From positions 1 through 64,000 of the forward strand of contig NZ_PKQP01000006.1 in assembly GCF_002887735.1 (NCBI RefSeq): a DNA stretch of 64,000 nucleotides. Reading direction: 5' to 3'. Below, piece by piece: positions 42,736 through 53,100 of this stretch (positions within the stretch are counted from its first letter, which is position 1; each line of letters starts with the position of its first letter). Source of the stretch: Stenotrophomonas bentonitica. Lineage in GTDB: Bacteria; Pseudomonadota; Gammaproteobacteria; Xanthomonadales; Xanthomonadaceae. Below the pieces are notes generated by a model. The model saw nothing but the letters and a program-made list of their open reading frames with translations, had not been told where the DNA came from and did not search any database. The position numbers and the translations under genes are program-made.

Positions 42736-42844
42736 GCCAACCGGGCGCCTGGGGCCCCCTCCCCCCCCTCGGCGCGCCTGAACCCATCAGCCACGTCCCG
42801 CGGGCCCATTGGAGGTCTGTGCACGGGCACTTGTCGGCGCGAAC

Positions 42845-42857
42845 CTAACACTGTTAG
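42845..42857. promoter_or_regulatory. Operator palindrome 1 upstream of the TetR gene
   Basis: CTAAC-ACT-GTTAG, a perfect 5-bp inverted repeat with a 3-bp spacer, 34 bp before the TetR start. Paired with an identical arm set 22 bp further on. Confidence 0.75.
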
Positions 42858-42866
42858 ATTCGCCCC

Positions 42867-42879
42867 CTAACAACGTTAG
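42867..42879. promoter_or_regulatory. Operator palindrome 2 upstream of the TetR gene
   Basis: CTAAC-AAC-GTTAG, the same arms as palindrome 1 with centres 22 bp (about two helical turns) apart and only 11 bp before the GTG. This is a textbook layout for binding two TetR dimers and autorepression of the whole efflux operon. Confidence 0.75.
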
Positions 42880-42890
42880 GCCAGAGCACA

Positions 42891-43523
42891 GTGCGCCAAC
42901 CCATCGCGCGGGAAGACATCGTCAAGGCGGCCTTCCGGATCCTCGACGAGGCCGGCCCGGAGGGCATTACCCTGCGCAAAGTGGCCTGCTCGCTGGGCAT
43001 CCGGGCGCCGTCGCTCTATTGGCACTTCAAGAGCAAACAGGCGCTGATCGACGCCATGGCCGACGCCATGATCTGCGACGTGGCTCGCGTGATTCCCGAC
43101 GGACAGCCATGGCGGCAGACGCTGCTGCAGATCGGGCGTGAGTTCCGCCGGGCGTTCAAAGCGCGCCGCGATGGTGCGCGGGTGTATGCGGGCACCTTCC
43201 TGGCCACCGAGAACGTGCTGCGGGTAGGTGAGGCCGGCATCGCCGCGCTGATGGGCGCCGGCGCGCCGGCACGCTTTGCCGCGACCGCGGCGATGGACCT
43301 GGTGTACTACACGATGGGCTTCGTGATCGAGGAGCAGTCCTGGCCCGGCGACGGCAGCATGGAAGCGCTGGGTGAGGCCTTCATGGCGCTGGCCGAGGCG
43401 CGCTTCCCCCATTGCTGGCAGGCCCGTGATGCATGGAGCGAGGTCGATTTCGACGCCCGCTTCGAGCAGGGGCTGGGCCTGATGCTCGATGGCATCGAAC
43501 GACGCCTGTCGCGCGAATCCTGA
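42891..43523 (+). CDS. TetR family repressor of the RND efflux operon
   Basis: 210 residues from GTG 42891. N-terminal HTH (GPEGITLRKVACSLGIRAPS, then LYWHFKSKQALI) and a C-terminal ligand domain resembling the TetR_C_1 type. It lies 49 bp before the efflux adaptor gene on the same strand and just after two palindromes, so it most likely represses itself and the pump. The inducer is unknown. Confidence 0.88.
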   Translation: MRQPIAREDIVKAAFRILDEAGPEGITLRKVACSLGIRAPSLYWHFKSKQALIDAMADAMICDVARVIPDGQPWRQTLLQIGREFRRAFKARRDGARVYAGTFLATENVLRVGEAGIAALMGAGAPARFAATAAMDLVYYTMGFVIEEQSWPGDGSMEALGEAFMALAEARFPHCWQARDAWSEVDFDARFEQGLGLMLDGIERRLSRES

Positions 43524-43572
43524 TTTCCCGATTCCTTTCTTTTCCCGCTGTTCCGACCCGGAAAGCCTCTCG

Positions 43573-44673
43573 ATGCGTGCACCCTACCTCCGCAGTTTTT
43601 CCCTGATCCTGGCTGTCGCGCTGCTGTCCGCCTGCGGCGGCAAGGACGACAAGGCCGCGGCCGACGCCACGGCCGCCAGCTCCGCGCTGCCGGTCTCGCT
43701 GGCGCCCGCGCAGCAGCAGACCATGGCCCGCACGGTGCTGGTCTCCGGGCCGGTGACCGCCTATGAAGAAATGCAGCTGGGCGTGGAGATCAGCGGCCAG
43801 CGCGTGACCGCGTTGCTGGTGGACGTGGGGCAATGGGTCAAGCAGGGCCAGGTGCTGCTGCAGGTGGACCACCGCACCCTGGACAGCGAGCTGGCGCAGG
43901 CCGACGCCTCGTTGCGGCAGGCGCAGGCCTCGCAGGAACTGGCCCGCATGAACTACGAGCGCAGCGCCAAGCTGGCCGCCCAGCAACTGATCAGCGAAAG
44001 CAGCCTGGATGAGCTGCGCGCCTCACGCATCAATGCCGAAGCGCAGACCTCCACCGCACGTGCCGCGCGCGACGCGGCCAAGCTGCGCCGCGACTTCGCC
44101 GACCTGCGCGCACCCGCCGACGGCCTGATTTCCAAGCGCCTGGTGCAGCCGGGCCAGGTGGTCTCCGCCGGTACCGAGCTGCTGCGCCTGATCCGCGATG
44201 GCCGCCTGGAGTGGCGTGCGGAGTTGCCGGAAAACCAGCTGGCCGATGTCACCGTCGGCAACACGGTTGAGCTGCCGTATGCGGGCCAGGTGGTCAGTGG
44301 CCGCATCCGCGCGGTCACCCCGGGTGTCGATGGACAGACCCGCACCGGCACGATCTACGCCGACCTGCCAGCCCCCGGCCCACTCAGGCAGGGCATCTAC
44401 GTGGATGGCCGCATCGTCACCGGCGACGGCCCGGTGCTGACCATCCCGACCGCGGCGATCGTGCAGCGCGACGGCCACAACTATGTGTTCACCGTGAACG
44501 AAAAACAGCAGGCCACCCGCCACCGCGTCAGCACCGGCCAGGCCGTGCAGGGCCGCACTGCGATCCTTGAAGGCCTGAAGGCCGGTGACCAGGTCGTGGT
44601 GGATGGCGCCGGCTTCCTCGGTGAGGGCGACCGCGTGCGTGTGGTCGCTGCGACCAAGGCCGCCGCACGATGA
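43573..44673 (+). CDS. RND efflux periplasmic adaptor lipoprotein
   Basis: 366 residues from ATG 43573 (the frame upstream overlaps TetR). Lipobox LLSAC (Cys21). Biotin-lipoyl halves (SGQRVTALLVDVGQWVKQGQ and PADGLISKRLVQPGQVVSAG), an alpha hairpin between them and a beta-barrel domain follow. It bridges the inner-membrane pump and an outer-membrane channel. No outer-membrane gene is in the operon, so a shared TolC-like channel is likely. The stop overlaps the pump ATG (ATGA). Confidence 0.92.
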   Translation: MRAPYLRSFSLILAVALLSACGGKDDKAAADATAASSALPVSLAPAQQQTMARTVLVSGPVTAYEEMQLGVEISGQRVTALLVDVGQWVKQGQVLLQVDHRTLDSELAQADASLRQAQASQELARMNYERSAKLAAQQLISESSLDELRASRINAEAQTSTARAARDAAKLRRDFADLRAPADGLISKRLVQPGQVVSAGTELLRLIRDGRLEWRAELPENQLADVTVGNTVELPYAGQVVSGRIRAVTPGVDGQTRTGTIYADLPAPGPLRQGIYVDGRIVTGDGPVLTIPTAAIVQRDGHNYVFTVNEKQQATRHRVSTGQAVQGRTAILEGLKAGDQVVVDGAGFLGEGDRVRVVAATKAAAR

Positions 44674-47600
44674 ACATCTCCGCCTGGGCGATCAAACGCC
44701 CGTTGCCTGCGCTGCTGATCTTCTTCGTGCTGTGCGTGGCCGGCCTGTGGGGTTTCCATCAGCTGCCGGTGGCGCGCTTCCCGGACATCGCCTTCCCGAT
44801 GACCACCGTCACCGTCACCCAGCCCGGCGCCTCGCCGAGCCAGCTGGAAGCCGAGGTGACCCGCAAGGTCGAGGACTCGGTGGCGACGGTCAACAACGTC
44901 AAGCGCGTGATGTCTTCGGTCAGCGAAGGCGTCAGCACCACCACCATCGAGTTCCAGCTGGAAGCCGATCTGGCCACCGCGCTGGACGACACCCGCGACG
45001 CGGTCACCCGCATCCGCACCGATCTGCCGCAGGACATCCAGGAACCGGTGATCTCCAAGGTCGACATCGGCGGTTCGCTGATGACCTATGCGCTGGTCGC
45101 CCCGCACATGACCACCGATGAGGCCAGCTGGTTCGTCGACCGCGATATCTCGCGTGCGATGTACGGCGTACCCGGTGTCGCGCGCGTCACCCGCGTGGGC
45201 GGCGTGCAGCGCCAGGTCCGGGTGGATCTGGATCCCAATGCGCTGATCGCGATGGGCATCACCGCCGGCGATGTTTCGCAGCAGCTGGCCCGCATCCAGG
45301 TGGAGCGCGCCGGCGGCAAGACCGAGGTCGAGGGCGCGCAGCAGACCATCCGCACGCTGGGTACTGTCGGTGACGCGCAGGCGTTGCGTGACTACTCCAT
45401 CGCCCTGCCGGACGGGCGCGCGGTGCGGCTCTCCACGCTGGCCACGGTCACCGATGCCGCCGCTGACCCCACCGAGGCCGCCCTGCTGGATGGCAAAGGC
45501 GTGGTGGCGTTCTCGATGTCGCGCACGCGCGGCTCCAGCGAGGTCAAGGTGGAGGCCGGCGTGCATGACGCGCTGGACAAGATCAAGGCCGAGCATCCGG
45601 GCATCGACTTCCGCCTGGTTACCACGGCGATCGACGAGACCCACCGCTCCTACGATTCCTCGATGACCATGCTCTGGGAAGGCGCGCTGTTGGCGCTGCT
45701 GGTGGTGTGGCTGTTCCTGCGCGACTGGCGCGCGACGTGGGTGTCGGCGCTGGCGCTGCCGCTGTCGATCATCCCGACGTTCGCGGTGATGTACTTCTTC
45801 GGGTTCACCCTCAACATCATCACGCTGCTGGCGCTCTCCGTCGTGGTCGGCATCCTGGTGGACGATGCGATCGTGGAGATCGAGAACATCGTGCGCCACC
45901 TGCGCATGGGCAAGCCGCCGCTGGAAGCTGCGCGCGAAGCTGCGGGTGAAATCGGCAATGCGGTTATCGCCACCTCGCTGACCCTGGCTGCGGTGTTCGT
46001 GCCGGTGGCCTTCATGCCCGGCATCGCCGGCAAGTTCTTCCGCGAGTTCGGCTGGACCGCCGCCACTGCCGTGCTGTTCTCGCTGCTGGTGGCCCGCCTG
46101 CTCACCCCGATGATGGCCGCCTACCTGCTCAAGCCACATGGCGAGGAGAAGCCGGAATCCAAGCTGATGACGTGGTACCTGGGCTGGGTGGACGCCGCAC
46201 TGCGCCATCGCGGCCGCACCCTGTGGATCGCCACCGGCCTGTTCGTGGCCTCACTGGCGCTGGTGCCGTTCATCCCGGCTACCTTCATTCCACAGTCAGA
46301 TCTGGGCCGCAGCAACCTCAACCTCGAACTGCCGCCGGGCACGCGCCTGCAGGAGACCGTGGCCGTCGCCGAACACGCGCGCGGACTGCTCAAGGACATG
46401 CCCGAACTCAAGCAGGTCTACACCGCGGTCGGCAGCGTGCTCGACCTGGGCGACCCGGGTGCGACCGGCGTCGGTGAGCCGCGCAAGGCGACCCTGGTGC
46501 TCGACTGGGGCAGCGCCGACGGACGCGAACGTGATCAGCGCGTGCTGGAACGTGAGGCGCGCGAGCGCCTGGCCGACCTGCCCGGCGTGCGCGTCAGCTA
46601 TGTCAGCTCCGAGCCCGGCAACCTGCTGCAGCTGGTGCTCTCCGGTGACGACCCGCAGCGCCTGCAGGATGCCGCCACTGCGCTGGAGCGCGACCTGCGC
46701 GGTATCCAGGGCCTGGGCAGCGTCACCTCCACCGCCTCGCTGCTGCGCCCGGAACTCCAGATCGTGCCGAACCCCGCCCGCGCCGCGGACTTGGGCGTCG
46801 CGACCGCCGACATCGCCGAAGCCGCCCGCATCGCCACCGCCGGCGATTACGAACAGCGCCTGGCCAAGCTCAACCTGCCCGACCGGCAGGTACCGATCCG
46901 GGTCGGCTTCGCCGAAGCCACGCTGGCCAATCCGGGCCTGATCAGCCAGCTGCGCGTGCCCGGCCGCAATGGCCCGGTGCCGCTGGCGGCGGTCGCCGAT
47001 ATCCAGCAAGGCAGCGGCCCCTCGCAGATCTCGCGCTACCAGCGCCAGCGCAACGTGACGCTCACCGCCGAACTCAACGGTCGCCCGTTGGGCGATGTGA
47101 TGACCGAGGTGCAGGCCCTGCCGGGCGTCAAGCAGCTGCCGCCGGGCGTGACCTTCCTCAACACCGGCGATGCGGAAGTGTTCGTCGAGCTGTTCATCGG
47201 CTTCATGCTGGCAATGGCGGCCGGGTTGATCTGCATCTACATGGTGCTGTTGCTGCTGTTCAACCACGCGCTGATGCCGGTCACCATCCTCGCGGCGGTG
47301 CCACTATCCGCCGGCGGTGCGTTCGGTGCCTTGCTGATCACCCAGAACATGCTCTCGCTGCCGGCGCTGATCGGGCTGCTGATGCTGATCGGCATCGCCA
47401 CCAAGAACTCCATCCTGCTGGTGGATTACGCGGTGATGGCCGAAGACGAACACGGCATGAGCCAGCACGACGCACTGATCGATGCCTGCCGCAAACGTGC
47501 ACAGCCGATCATCATGACCACGCTGGCGATGGGCGCGGGCATGATGCCGATCGCGCTGGGCTTTGCCGGCGATTCCAGCTTCCGTGCACCGATGGCGATC

Positions 47601-47747
47601 GCCGTGATCGGCGGGTTGATCACCTCCACGCTGCTGAGCCTGATCGTGATTCCGGCGGCCTTCACCGTGGTGGATGATGCGGGGGATTGGTTGTCGCGGA
47701 AGTTCCGGCGGCGGTCGTCGCATCCGGCGGGGAGTGGTGCGGAGTGA
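44670..47747 (+). CDS. RND efflux pump permease (HAE1/AcrB family)
   Basis: 1025 residues, full length. Twelve membrane segments with two large periplasmic loops; the proton-relay acidic pair is in VVGILVDDAIVEIENI (TM4), and the C-terminal half has IGIATKNSILLVDYAV. The N-terminus ISAWAIKRPLPALLIFFVL is typical. With the adaptor it exports drugs or other toxic compounds by proton antiport. Possibly one of the Sme systems, but I cannot name which from sequence alone. A strong terminator follows. Confidence 0.93.
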   Translation: MNISAWAIKRPLPALLIFFVLCVAGLWGFHQLPVARFPDIAFPMTTVTVTQPGASPSQLEAEVTRKVEDSVATVNNVKRVMSSVSEGVSTTTIEFQLEADLATALDDTRDAVTRIRTDLPQDIQEPVISKVDIGGSLMTYALVAPHMTTDEASWFVDRDISRAMYGVPGVARVTRVGGVQRQVRVDLDPNALIAMGITAGDVSQQLARIQVERAGGKTEVEGAQQTIRTLGTVGDAQALRDYSIALPDGRAVRLSTLATVTDAAADPTEAALLDGKGVVAFSMSRTRGSSEVKVEAGVHDALDKIKAEHPGIDFRLVTTAIDETHRSYDSSMTMLWEGALLALLVVWLFLRDWRATWVSALALPLSIIPTFAVMYFFGFTLNIITLLALSVVVGILVDDAIVEIENIVRHLRMGKPPLEAAREAAGEIGNAVIATSLTLAAVFVPVAFMPGIAGKFFREFGWTAATAVLFSLLVARLLTPMMAAYLLKPHGEEKPESKLMTWYLGWVDAALRHRGRTLWIATGLFVASLALVPFIPATFIPQSDLGRSNLNLELPPGTRLQETVAVAEHARGLLKDMPELKQVYTAVGSVLDLGDPGATGVGEPRKATLVLDWGSADGRERDQRVLEREARERLADLPGVRVSYVSSEPGNLLQLVLSGDDPQRLQDAATALERDLRGIQGLGSVTSTASLLRPELQIVPNPARAADLGVATADIAEAARIATAGDYEQRLAKLNLPDRQVPIRVGFAEATLANPGLISQLRVPGRNGPVPLAAVADIQQGSGPSQISRYQRQRNVTLTAELNGRPLGDVMTEVQALPGVKQLPPGVTFLNTGDAEVFVELFIGFMLAMAAGLICIYMVLLLLFNHALMPVTILAAVPLSAGGAFGALLITQNMLSLPALIGLLMLIGIATKNSILLVDYAVMAEDEHGMSQHDALIDACRKRAQPIIMTTLAMGAGMMPIALGFAGDSSFRAPMAIAVIGGLITSTLLSLIVIPAAFTVVDDAGDWLSRKFRRRSSHPAGSGAE

Positions 47748-47765
47748 GGTGACTGGCTGCTTCGC

Positions 47766-47813
47766 CACAAACAAAAAGCCCCGGCCAAGGCCGGGGCTTT
47801 TTGATGTATCTGG
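47766..47813 (+). repeat. Terminator plus direct repeat marking the left edge of the Rhs island
   Basis: The 48-bp block from CACAAACAAAAAG to GATGTATCTGG contains a stem AAAAAGCCCCGGCC/GGCCGGGGCTTTTT (47774-47802) ending the RND operon. The same block occurs at 57147-57193 without mismatch, and a near-identical copy lies at 58938-58986 next to the tRNA-Thr gene. The final TGG corresponds to the CCA end of the tRNA on the minus strand, after which homology stops here. Confidence 0.75.
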
Positions 47814-47971
47814 CGTGTCCGGAGCAGAATATTGAGCCTGCTGCCAAGCTGACGCTGGCTGCATGACCTGCTGAATAGATACGGTTGAACTTCAAAATGC
47901 AGCATGTACAGATGCGCCATCGGGCATCGAAGTCTCATCGACAAACTTATCGCAAGGCACTTACGAGCATG

Positions 47972-48499
47972 TCAACGGCGCAGCTCATCTGTGATGTCAG
48001 ACAGAAATCTTCGCAACCCAACCGGATCGCCTTCTCCAGGTTCAAAATCCTCGATCATTCGATCCAAGACACCGTTCAAACCATGAAGACGGTCGATTAC
48101 CTCGCGCATGAAATCTCGCTCTGCCGCAAACAGTGTCACGTCCTGATCGAGGCGAACCACCCAGTTGAACGAGGACGAAAAAAGGTAGTGATCGCGCAGA
48201 AACCGCTCACCTTCCATCCAATATCGGCGCAGCGAGTCAAGATCGGGCTCCACGCTGCATTCTTCTTTGCCGGCAGCCAGGTCTTCAAAGGACGCAATCC
48301 CTATGGCGCTAGATGAGCAGGACTGGCGTATATGCACATCCAACCAGGCATTCCAAACGTCTGTCGGGGCAAGATCCGCATATCGATTTCTGTCAAATGC
48401 AATCCCCGCACAGTCATTGGCAATAATCGGATTGTCCGGCGGTTGCGCATCCGACAGAACCGAGAGCAACTTCAGCTTCGGCAAACAACCAGTCATCAT
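47972..48499 (-). CDS. Putative immunity protein of a truncated Rhs cassette
   Basis: 175 residues from ATG 48499 (a second ATG follows at once), 2 nt after the stop of the truncated Rhs fragment, the usual place for an immunity gene. Acidic, no signal peptide, no recognised domain (contains WLDVHIRQSC, YWMEGERFLRDHYLF, ends DITDELRR). Its base composition is visibly more AT-rich than the core genes, as is common for immunity genes. Function inferred only from position. Confidence 0.5.
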   Translation of the reverse strand: MMTGCLPKLKLLSVLSDAQPPDNPIIANDCAGIAFDRNRYADLAPTDVWNAWLDVHIRQSCSSSAIGIASFEDLAAGKEECSVEPDLDSLRRYWMEGERFLRDHYLFSSSFNWVVRLDQDVTLFAAERDFMREVIDRLHGLNGVLDRMIEDFEPGEGDPVGLRRFLSDITDELRR

Positions 48500-48501
48500 A
48501 T

Positions 48502-48720
48502 CTAGTCCCGCCCCGCCCCCCGTGATGAGTCTTCGTTTTGCTGGATGTTCCCGCCACGATTATCTAAAGGCAAAGTGATAATGCAAGAAATAGGCATCTT
48601 AAGTGCCTGCCGCCCATCCGGATCAGTGAACCCGTAAGGATTGCCATTCGCATACCGATAGCGATTGAACTGATCAACCGGCTTCTGATAAGCCGTCACC
48701 GAGCCCACGCACGGGCAAGT
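48502..48720 (-). pseudogene. Truncated Rhs core with short C-terminal remnant
   Basis: Open frame whose first part (VTAYQKPVDQFNRYRYANGN, then PYGFTDPDGRQ) is the end of the Rhs core seen complete in the cassettes at 49160 and 57761. Everything before it (signal peptide and most of the core) is missing. After DGRQ only 34 residues remain before the stop, so the toxin part is lost or very short. It is a leftover of an old cassette kept beside its immunity gene. Confidence 0.65.
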
Positions 48721-48812
48721 TCACTGAAACCGCATGCAGCTAAGATGCGTCCGTCCTTGCCATTTCATTATCTTCATAAATGCGCTATTCATCATTATCT
48801 GAAGAAGCAGGC

Positions 48813-49145
48813 TCAGCCCCAGATAACGATGCTACCGTCAGGCCCGTTCAGCTGCATGGCCTCCGGCCCGGAGTACCCGTCGTCCGTCAAGTCGACGGTG
48901 AGAAATTTATCGCCCGAAAACATCATGGTCATTTTGACGTCATCGACCAGGCAATCGACCAACTTCAATCGGAGCGACGCATGTGTCAGTGCGCCCACCC
49001 ACTCGCCGGAGGAGAGCGTGTATCCGTTATAAATATGAAGCGACCATCCATCATCAGTTCCAACCCGAAGCTGCTCATCCTCGACGGTCAACGTTACATA
49101 CTTGCCTTTTAGATGTTGAAAAGTGTCTGATCGATGCTCGTTCAT
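48813..49145 (-). CDS. Putative immunity protein for the Rhs toxin cassette
   Basis: 110 residues from ATG 49145, 14 bp after the toxin gene stop. A small, acidic, mostly beta-strand protein (YVTLTVEDEQLRVG, WSLHIYNGYTLSSGEW, VKMTMMFSGDKFLTVDLTDD), a composition common in immunity proteins. No exact family recognised. It should neutralise the C-terminal toxin of the gene before it; inferred from position. Confidence 0.55.
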   Translation of the reverse strand: MNEHRSDTFQHLKGKYVTLTVEDEQLRVGTDDGWSLHIYNGYTLSSGEWVGALTHASLRLKLVDCLVDDVKMTMMFSGDKFLTVDLTDDGYSGPEAMQLNGPDGSIVIWG

Positions 49146-49159
49146 GGACGTTTCTCACG

Positions 49160-50125
49160 CTACTTGATTGGAAAATGCGACTTGGAATTGGGCAGGGTCT
49201 TTCCTGAATATGGATCAACACCTTGCTTACCTGCGTTCTCATATTTGATGTAGCCCGCCGGGTATCCGGGACTGGCCCCCTTCGACGGCGTCGGATCCAT
49301 CATCCGCATGGTTGCCACTTGTCGGTTGGCGCCCCCCGCGCCACCTGTAAAGGCGACACCGGTTTGCTTCCCCTCCGGATTTTTCACTGGAGAGGGTCCT
49401 GTTGAGCCTGGGGGCACAGGAAACGTCGTTCCATTTGATGAGACAACAAAATTTGGAGAGGAAGCAGGTGCTGGAGCGGCAACTGAAGCAGATGTTGACG
49501 CCGCTGCTGTTGGTGCGGGTACTGCCCGAGACTGTTGTGCAGAGTCGATCGCGCCTGACATCAACGAGGCGGCAGCAGGACCAACGAAGGGAGTTGCTCG
49601 AATTATCGCGTAGGTCAACACGAGGGCCGCGGGACCAAATGTGTTGTACGCGGCAGGATCGCTTGCTACCGAGTCAGCGTGTCGCTCGGCTGCACGCTCC
49701 TGACGACCGTCAGGGTCATTAAACCGGTAAGGATTGTTTGCAGCGTATTTGTATCGGTTGAAGGACGATCCAGGATTGTCGTGTGGTGTGACCGGGTCCA
49801 CAGACAGGAACATCTCCAACTGCGGATCCATGTACCGCTGCTGCATGTAGCTGAGGCCAGTCGCAGAGTCGCTCACATGCCCTGTGTAGCCCGGGCCATC
49901 AGCAACCGGCGCACCTACGACAGCGCCATATGGCTCGTAGGTGATGCGCTCGATCACGTTGCCATTGGCATCGCTCTTGGCCACTACCGAGCCCAAGGCA
50001 TCGGTATGGATGTAAGTGACCGTTTGTCCCTGCGCAGGTAGCGACGCTATTGCGAGCCCACACAGAACCAGCGCCTTCAGCACAGTCACCCTCAGCAGCC
50101 GGTGCAATATCACTTCCCCCATCAT
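49160..50125 (-). CDS. Stand-alone Rhs core-toxin cassette with its own signal peptide
   Basis: 321 residues from ATG 50125, which overlaps the stop of the giant rhs gene (ATGA). Order: signal peptide (LKALVLCGLAIASLPAQGQ), terminal YD/Rhs core (TYIHTDALGSVV, YTGHVSDSATGLSYMQQRYM, FLSVDPV, FNDPDGRQ, about 36-145), a hydrophobic pretoxin stretch, an Ala/Pro/Ser linker, and a C-terminal toxin candidate of about 80 residues ending YSGKTLPNSKSHFPIK. The toxin class is not certain. Normally this core is the end of the big Rhs protein; here it is a separate, translationally coupled polypeptide. Confidence 0.75.
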   Translation of the reverse strand: MMGEVILHRLLRVTVLKALVLCGLAIASLPAQGQTVTYIHTDALGSVVAKSDANGNVIERITYEPYGAVVGAPVADGPGYTGHVSDSATGLSYMQQRYMDPQLEMFLSVDPVTPHDNPGSSFNRYKYAANNPYRFNDPDGRQERAAERHADSVASDPAAYNTFGPAALVLTYAIIRATPFVGPAAASLMSGAIDSAQQSRAVPAPTAAASTSASVAAPAPASSPNFVVSSNGTTFPVPPGSTGPSPVKNPEGKQTGVAFTGGAGGANRQVATMRMMDPTPSKGASPGYPAGYIKYENAGKQGVDPYSGKTLPNSKSHFPIK

Positions 50126-53100
50126 GGGATCACCTCGCCCGGATTCCGTGGCGGCTGTCCCGGATCGCCGCCGCCCGGGTGTGGCTCTTGTTCGAACGTG
50201 CCGGTATAGGGCTGCGACCATCCCGAACAGCCTGCTGCGTTGCACGCGCGCACGATGTAGCTGGGCGCACAATAGCTGGCCGAGTACATCGGCGATGTCA
50301 CCGATGTCGCCGACCCCGAATAGAGCAGCCTGAGCCCACCAGGCGCGCTCAGCTCGTATCGATCTGCATATGGCGATGACGACCAGCTGACCGTGCACAG
50401 GGAGTACTCGCTGTTATGCGGCCCCGCGTAGTAGTTGCGTTGATGCGCGTAGCCCACATTCGTGCCGCGGGGCGGCTTCAGGACCGTCACTACCTTGGTA
50501 GCTGAGTAATTTCCGCAGCCAGAACCGTTGCACGCCTTTACCCGATAGCCGTACTTACCGGAGGTGGCAGGATCGCGGGCGATACTGGTGGCGGCCGTGT
50601 CCTGCTGCGCGCTCCACGCCCCACCGTCGATGTTCTGTTCCAGCACATAGGTGCCTGCGGTGGCTACAGTGGTCCAACTAACCGTATAGGCAGCACTGGT
50701 GCCGGTCGGAGCGGTAAGGGTCGGCGTGCCACTCGGCTTCAGCAGTACTGTGGTGGCCGCCGTCGGCGACCAGGTGCCACAACCGCCATCATTGCAGGCC
50801 TTTACTCGATATCCGTAGGTGCCATTTCCCTTACCACTGAAGGCAATGCTGCGCTCGTTCGTAGACTTCACTGACGACCAAGCGCCCCCGTTTGACTGCT
50901 GCTCGATCAAGTAGCTGGTTGCCGTCGCTACACTCGCCCAAGAGAGCGTATAGGCGCCGTTGGTGCTGCTTCCCGGAAGAGTCAGAGAGGGCGCACTGCT
51001 GGGCGGCAGAGTTACCACCGTGGAGACGGTTGCCGAGTAGCTACTGCATCCACTGGTATTGCATGCCTTCGCACGGTAGCCATAGGTGGCCGAACCACGA
51101 CCGGTGATGGCCCAGCTCAAGCCGGCGGAGGTTTGCGCACTTTTCCACGCAGCCCCATTAACACTCTCCTCCAGCTGATACGACGTTGCCGTAGACACAA
51201 CGGGCCATGTAACCATCCATGCCCCGGTATTGTTAGTCGCTGGCGTCGTGAGGATTGGCCCAACCGGAGCACGCAGTACTGTAGTTGTTTTTTCCGCCGA
51301 CCAGCCGCTGCAACCACTGCTGTTGCAGGCGCGCACGCGGTAGCCATAGGCGCCATTGCCCCTGCCTGTGGCAGCGTAAAGGGTGGCCGCCTCCGATTGC
51401 AGCTGAATCCAGCTTTCACCGTTGATCCTTTCCTCGAGTACATACTCTACCGAACCCGGGACGGCATTCCAGGTGACCTGGTATTCGCCGCTCCCGTTGT
51501 TGGTGGGCAAAGAGATTGCCGGAGCCGCCGCGGGCGGCAGCAGCACAATCGTAGTCACGGTGTTCGACCAAGGGCTGCAGCCGGCCGCATTGCAAGCACG
51601 AACCTGATACCCGTGACTTCCCGTCTGCTTGCCGGAAACCGCGAGCGACTCTACCGTCGTCGCCGAGATGTTGGTCCAGGCTCCGTCCCCCAGGCGCTCC
51701 TGCGGTTCGTAGCGTGTGCTGCCCGCCACTGTCGACCAGCTCACCGTATACGCACCCGTACCGCTATTGGTCGGTGCTGTGATGGCAGGCGCGGAGGCAG
51801 AAGGGTAGATAACAGTCATCGCGTGTTCTACTGACCAGCCGCTGCAGCCGGAGGCATTGCATGCCCGCCCCCGGTACGCATATGCACCAGCCGCGCGACC
51901 AGTCAATGAAACGCTGGTGCTACTGGCGCCATGAATGGATCTCCATGCAGCTGAGCCCGCCCGCTCCTCGATATCGTAACGCGTGGCGCCGGCAACGGCC
52001 GCCCACGAGACCGTGTAGCTTCCGTTGAGACCGGCCGCAGGTACAACCAGCGCGGGCGCACTTGACGGTATCGGTAGAACTTGAACCACCAGAGCAATGC
52101 TCCAGCCGCCACAGGTTGAACCCTGACAAGCCCGGACTCTATAGGAGCGGGCCCCTGTGGAAGCGCCCGTCACGGTGTAGGAGGCAGCCGGACCGCTGTA
52201 AACCGCTGCCCATGAGGCACCTCCGTTGCTGGAGCCATGCAGCTCGTAGCGACTTGCATTGCCAACGCTGGTCCAGTTCACTGTGTAGGTGCCGGTGGCT
52301 ACCGTGGCTGGGCCACTCAGAGAGGGAGTCCCAAGGACCACCAGACTCTCCAACTCGGCGACCAAACTTCCGCCGAGACTGATGTACTCCAGCTCTTTCC
52401 CGGTTCGCTTGTTGTGCTGGCGACGCAGCACGCCATCATTTCCGTAGAAGGAAAGAATGTCGCCCAATGCTGCGCTGTAGCTGCCAACGCGGCGACCTTG
52501 CGCATCGTAGGCGTAGCCCTCTCGACCCGCACCGTCCCTCAGACGATTGCCGTAGTCGAAAATGAAAACATCTCCGTTCTTTTTTGCCAAATTTCCCTGC
52601 GCATCATAGGCGATACCGATGACGGCACTCCCGTCATCCAGATTCACCGTCGTCATTCGATTACGTGCGTCATACCAGTAATTGTGCTGCTTTACACCAC
52701 CGAGTTTGGCGCTGCGAATGTTGTCCAGTACGTCGTAGGTGTATCGGTACGTACCATCCCCACCGAACGAGGAAGACTTCGCATAAGTCAGGCGATCCAG
52801 CGCGTCATACTGCATCTGCCTGGATTTCGCAGGCTCGACAGCATCCACCGTAGCGGTGACGTTACTGTTGCTGTCATAGCTGAAGGTTGTATCGAGGACG
52901 GTTGTATCAATTGCTCGTGCCGGCATGCCCCGTGCGTTCTGAACCATGTTGCGCACGATGCCATTCCCATAAGTGAATGATCGCAACCCCCCGTTCGGGT
53001 AATAGCGAGCTCCTGATGCGTAAGGTCCCGCCTGCGTCGCCTGCCCCAACGCATTCGGCGCCAGAGCGATGACCTGACCGCTTGGATACTGCAGGCTGGC

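Noticed and set aside
44481..46208. 575-codon antisense frame over the RND operon
   Set aside because: His/Arg/Gly-rich shadow; the plus strand encodes the pump.
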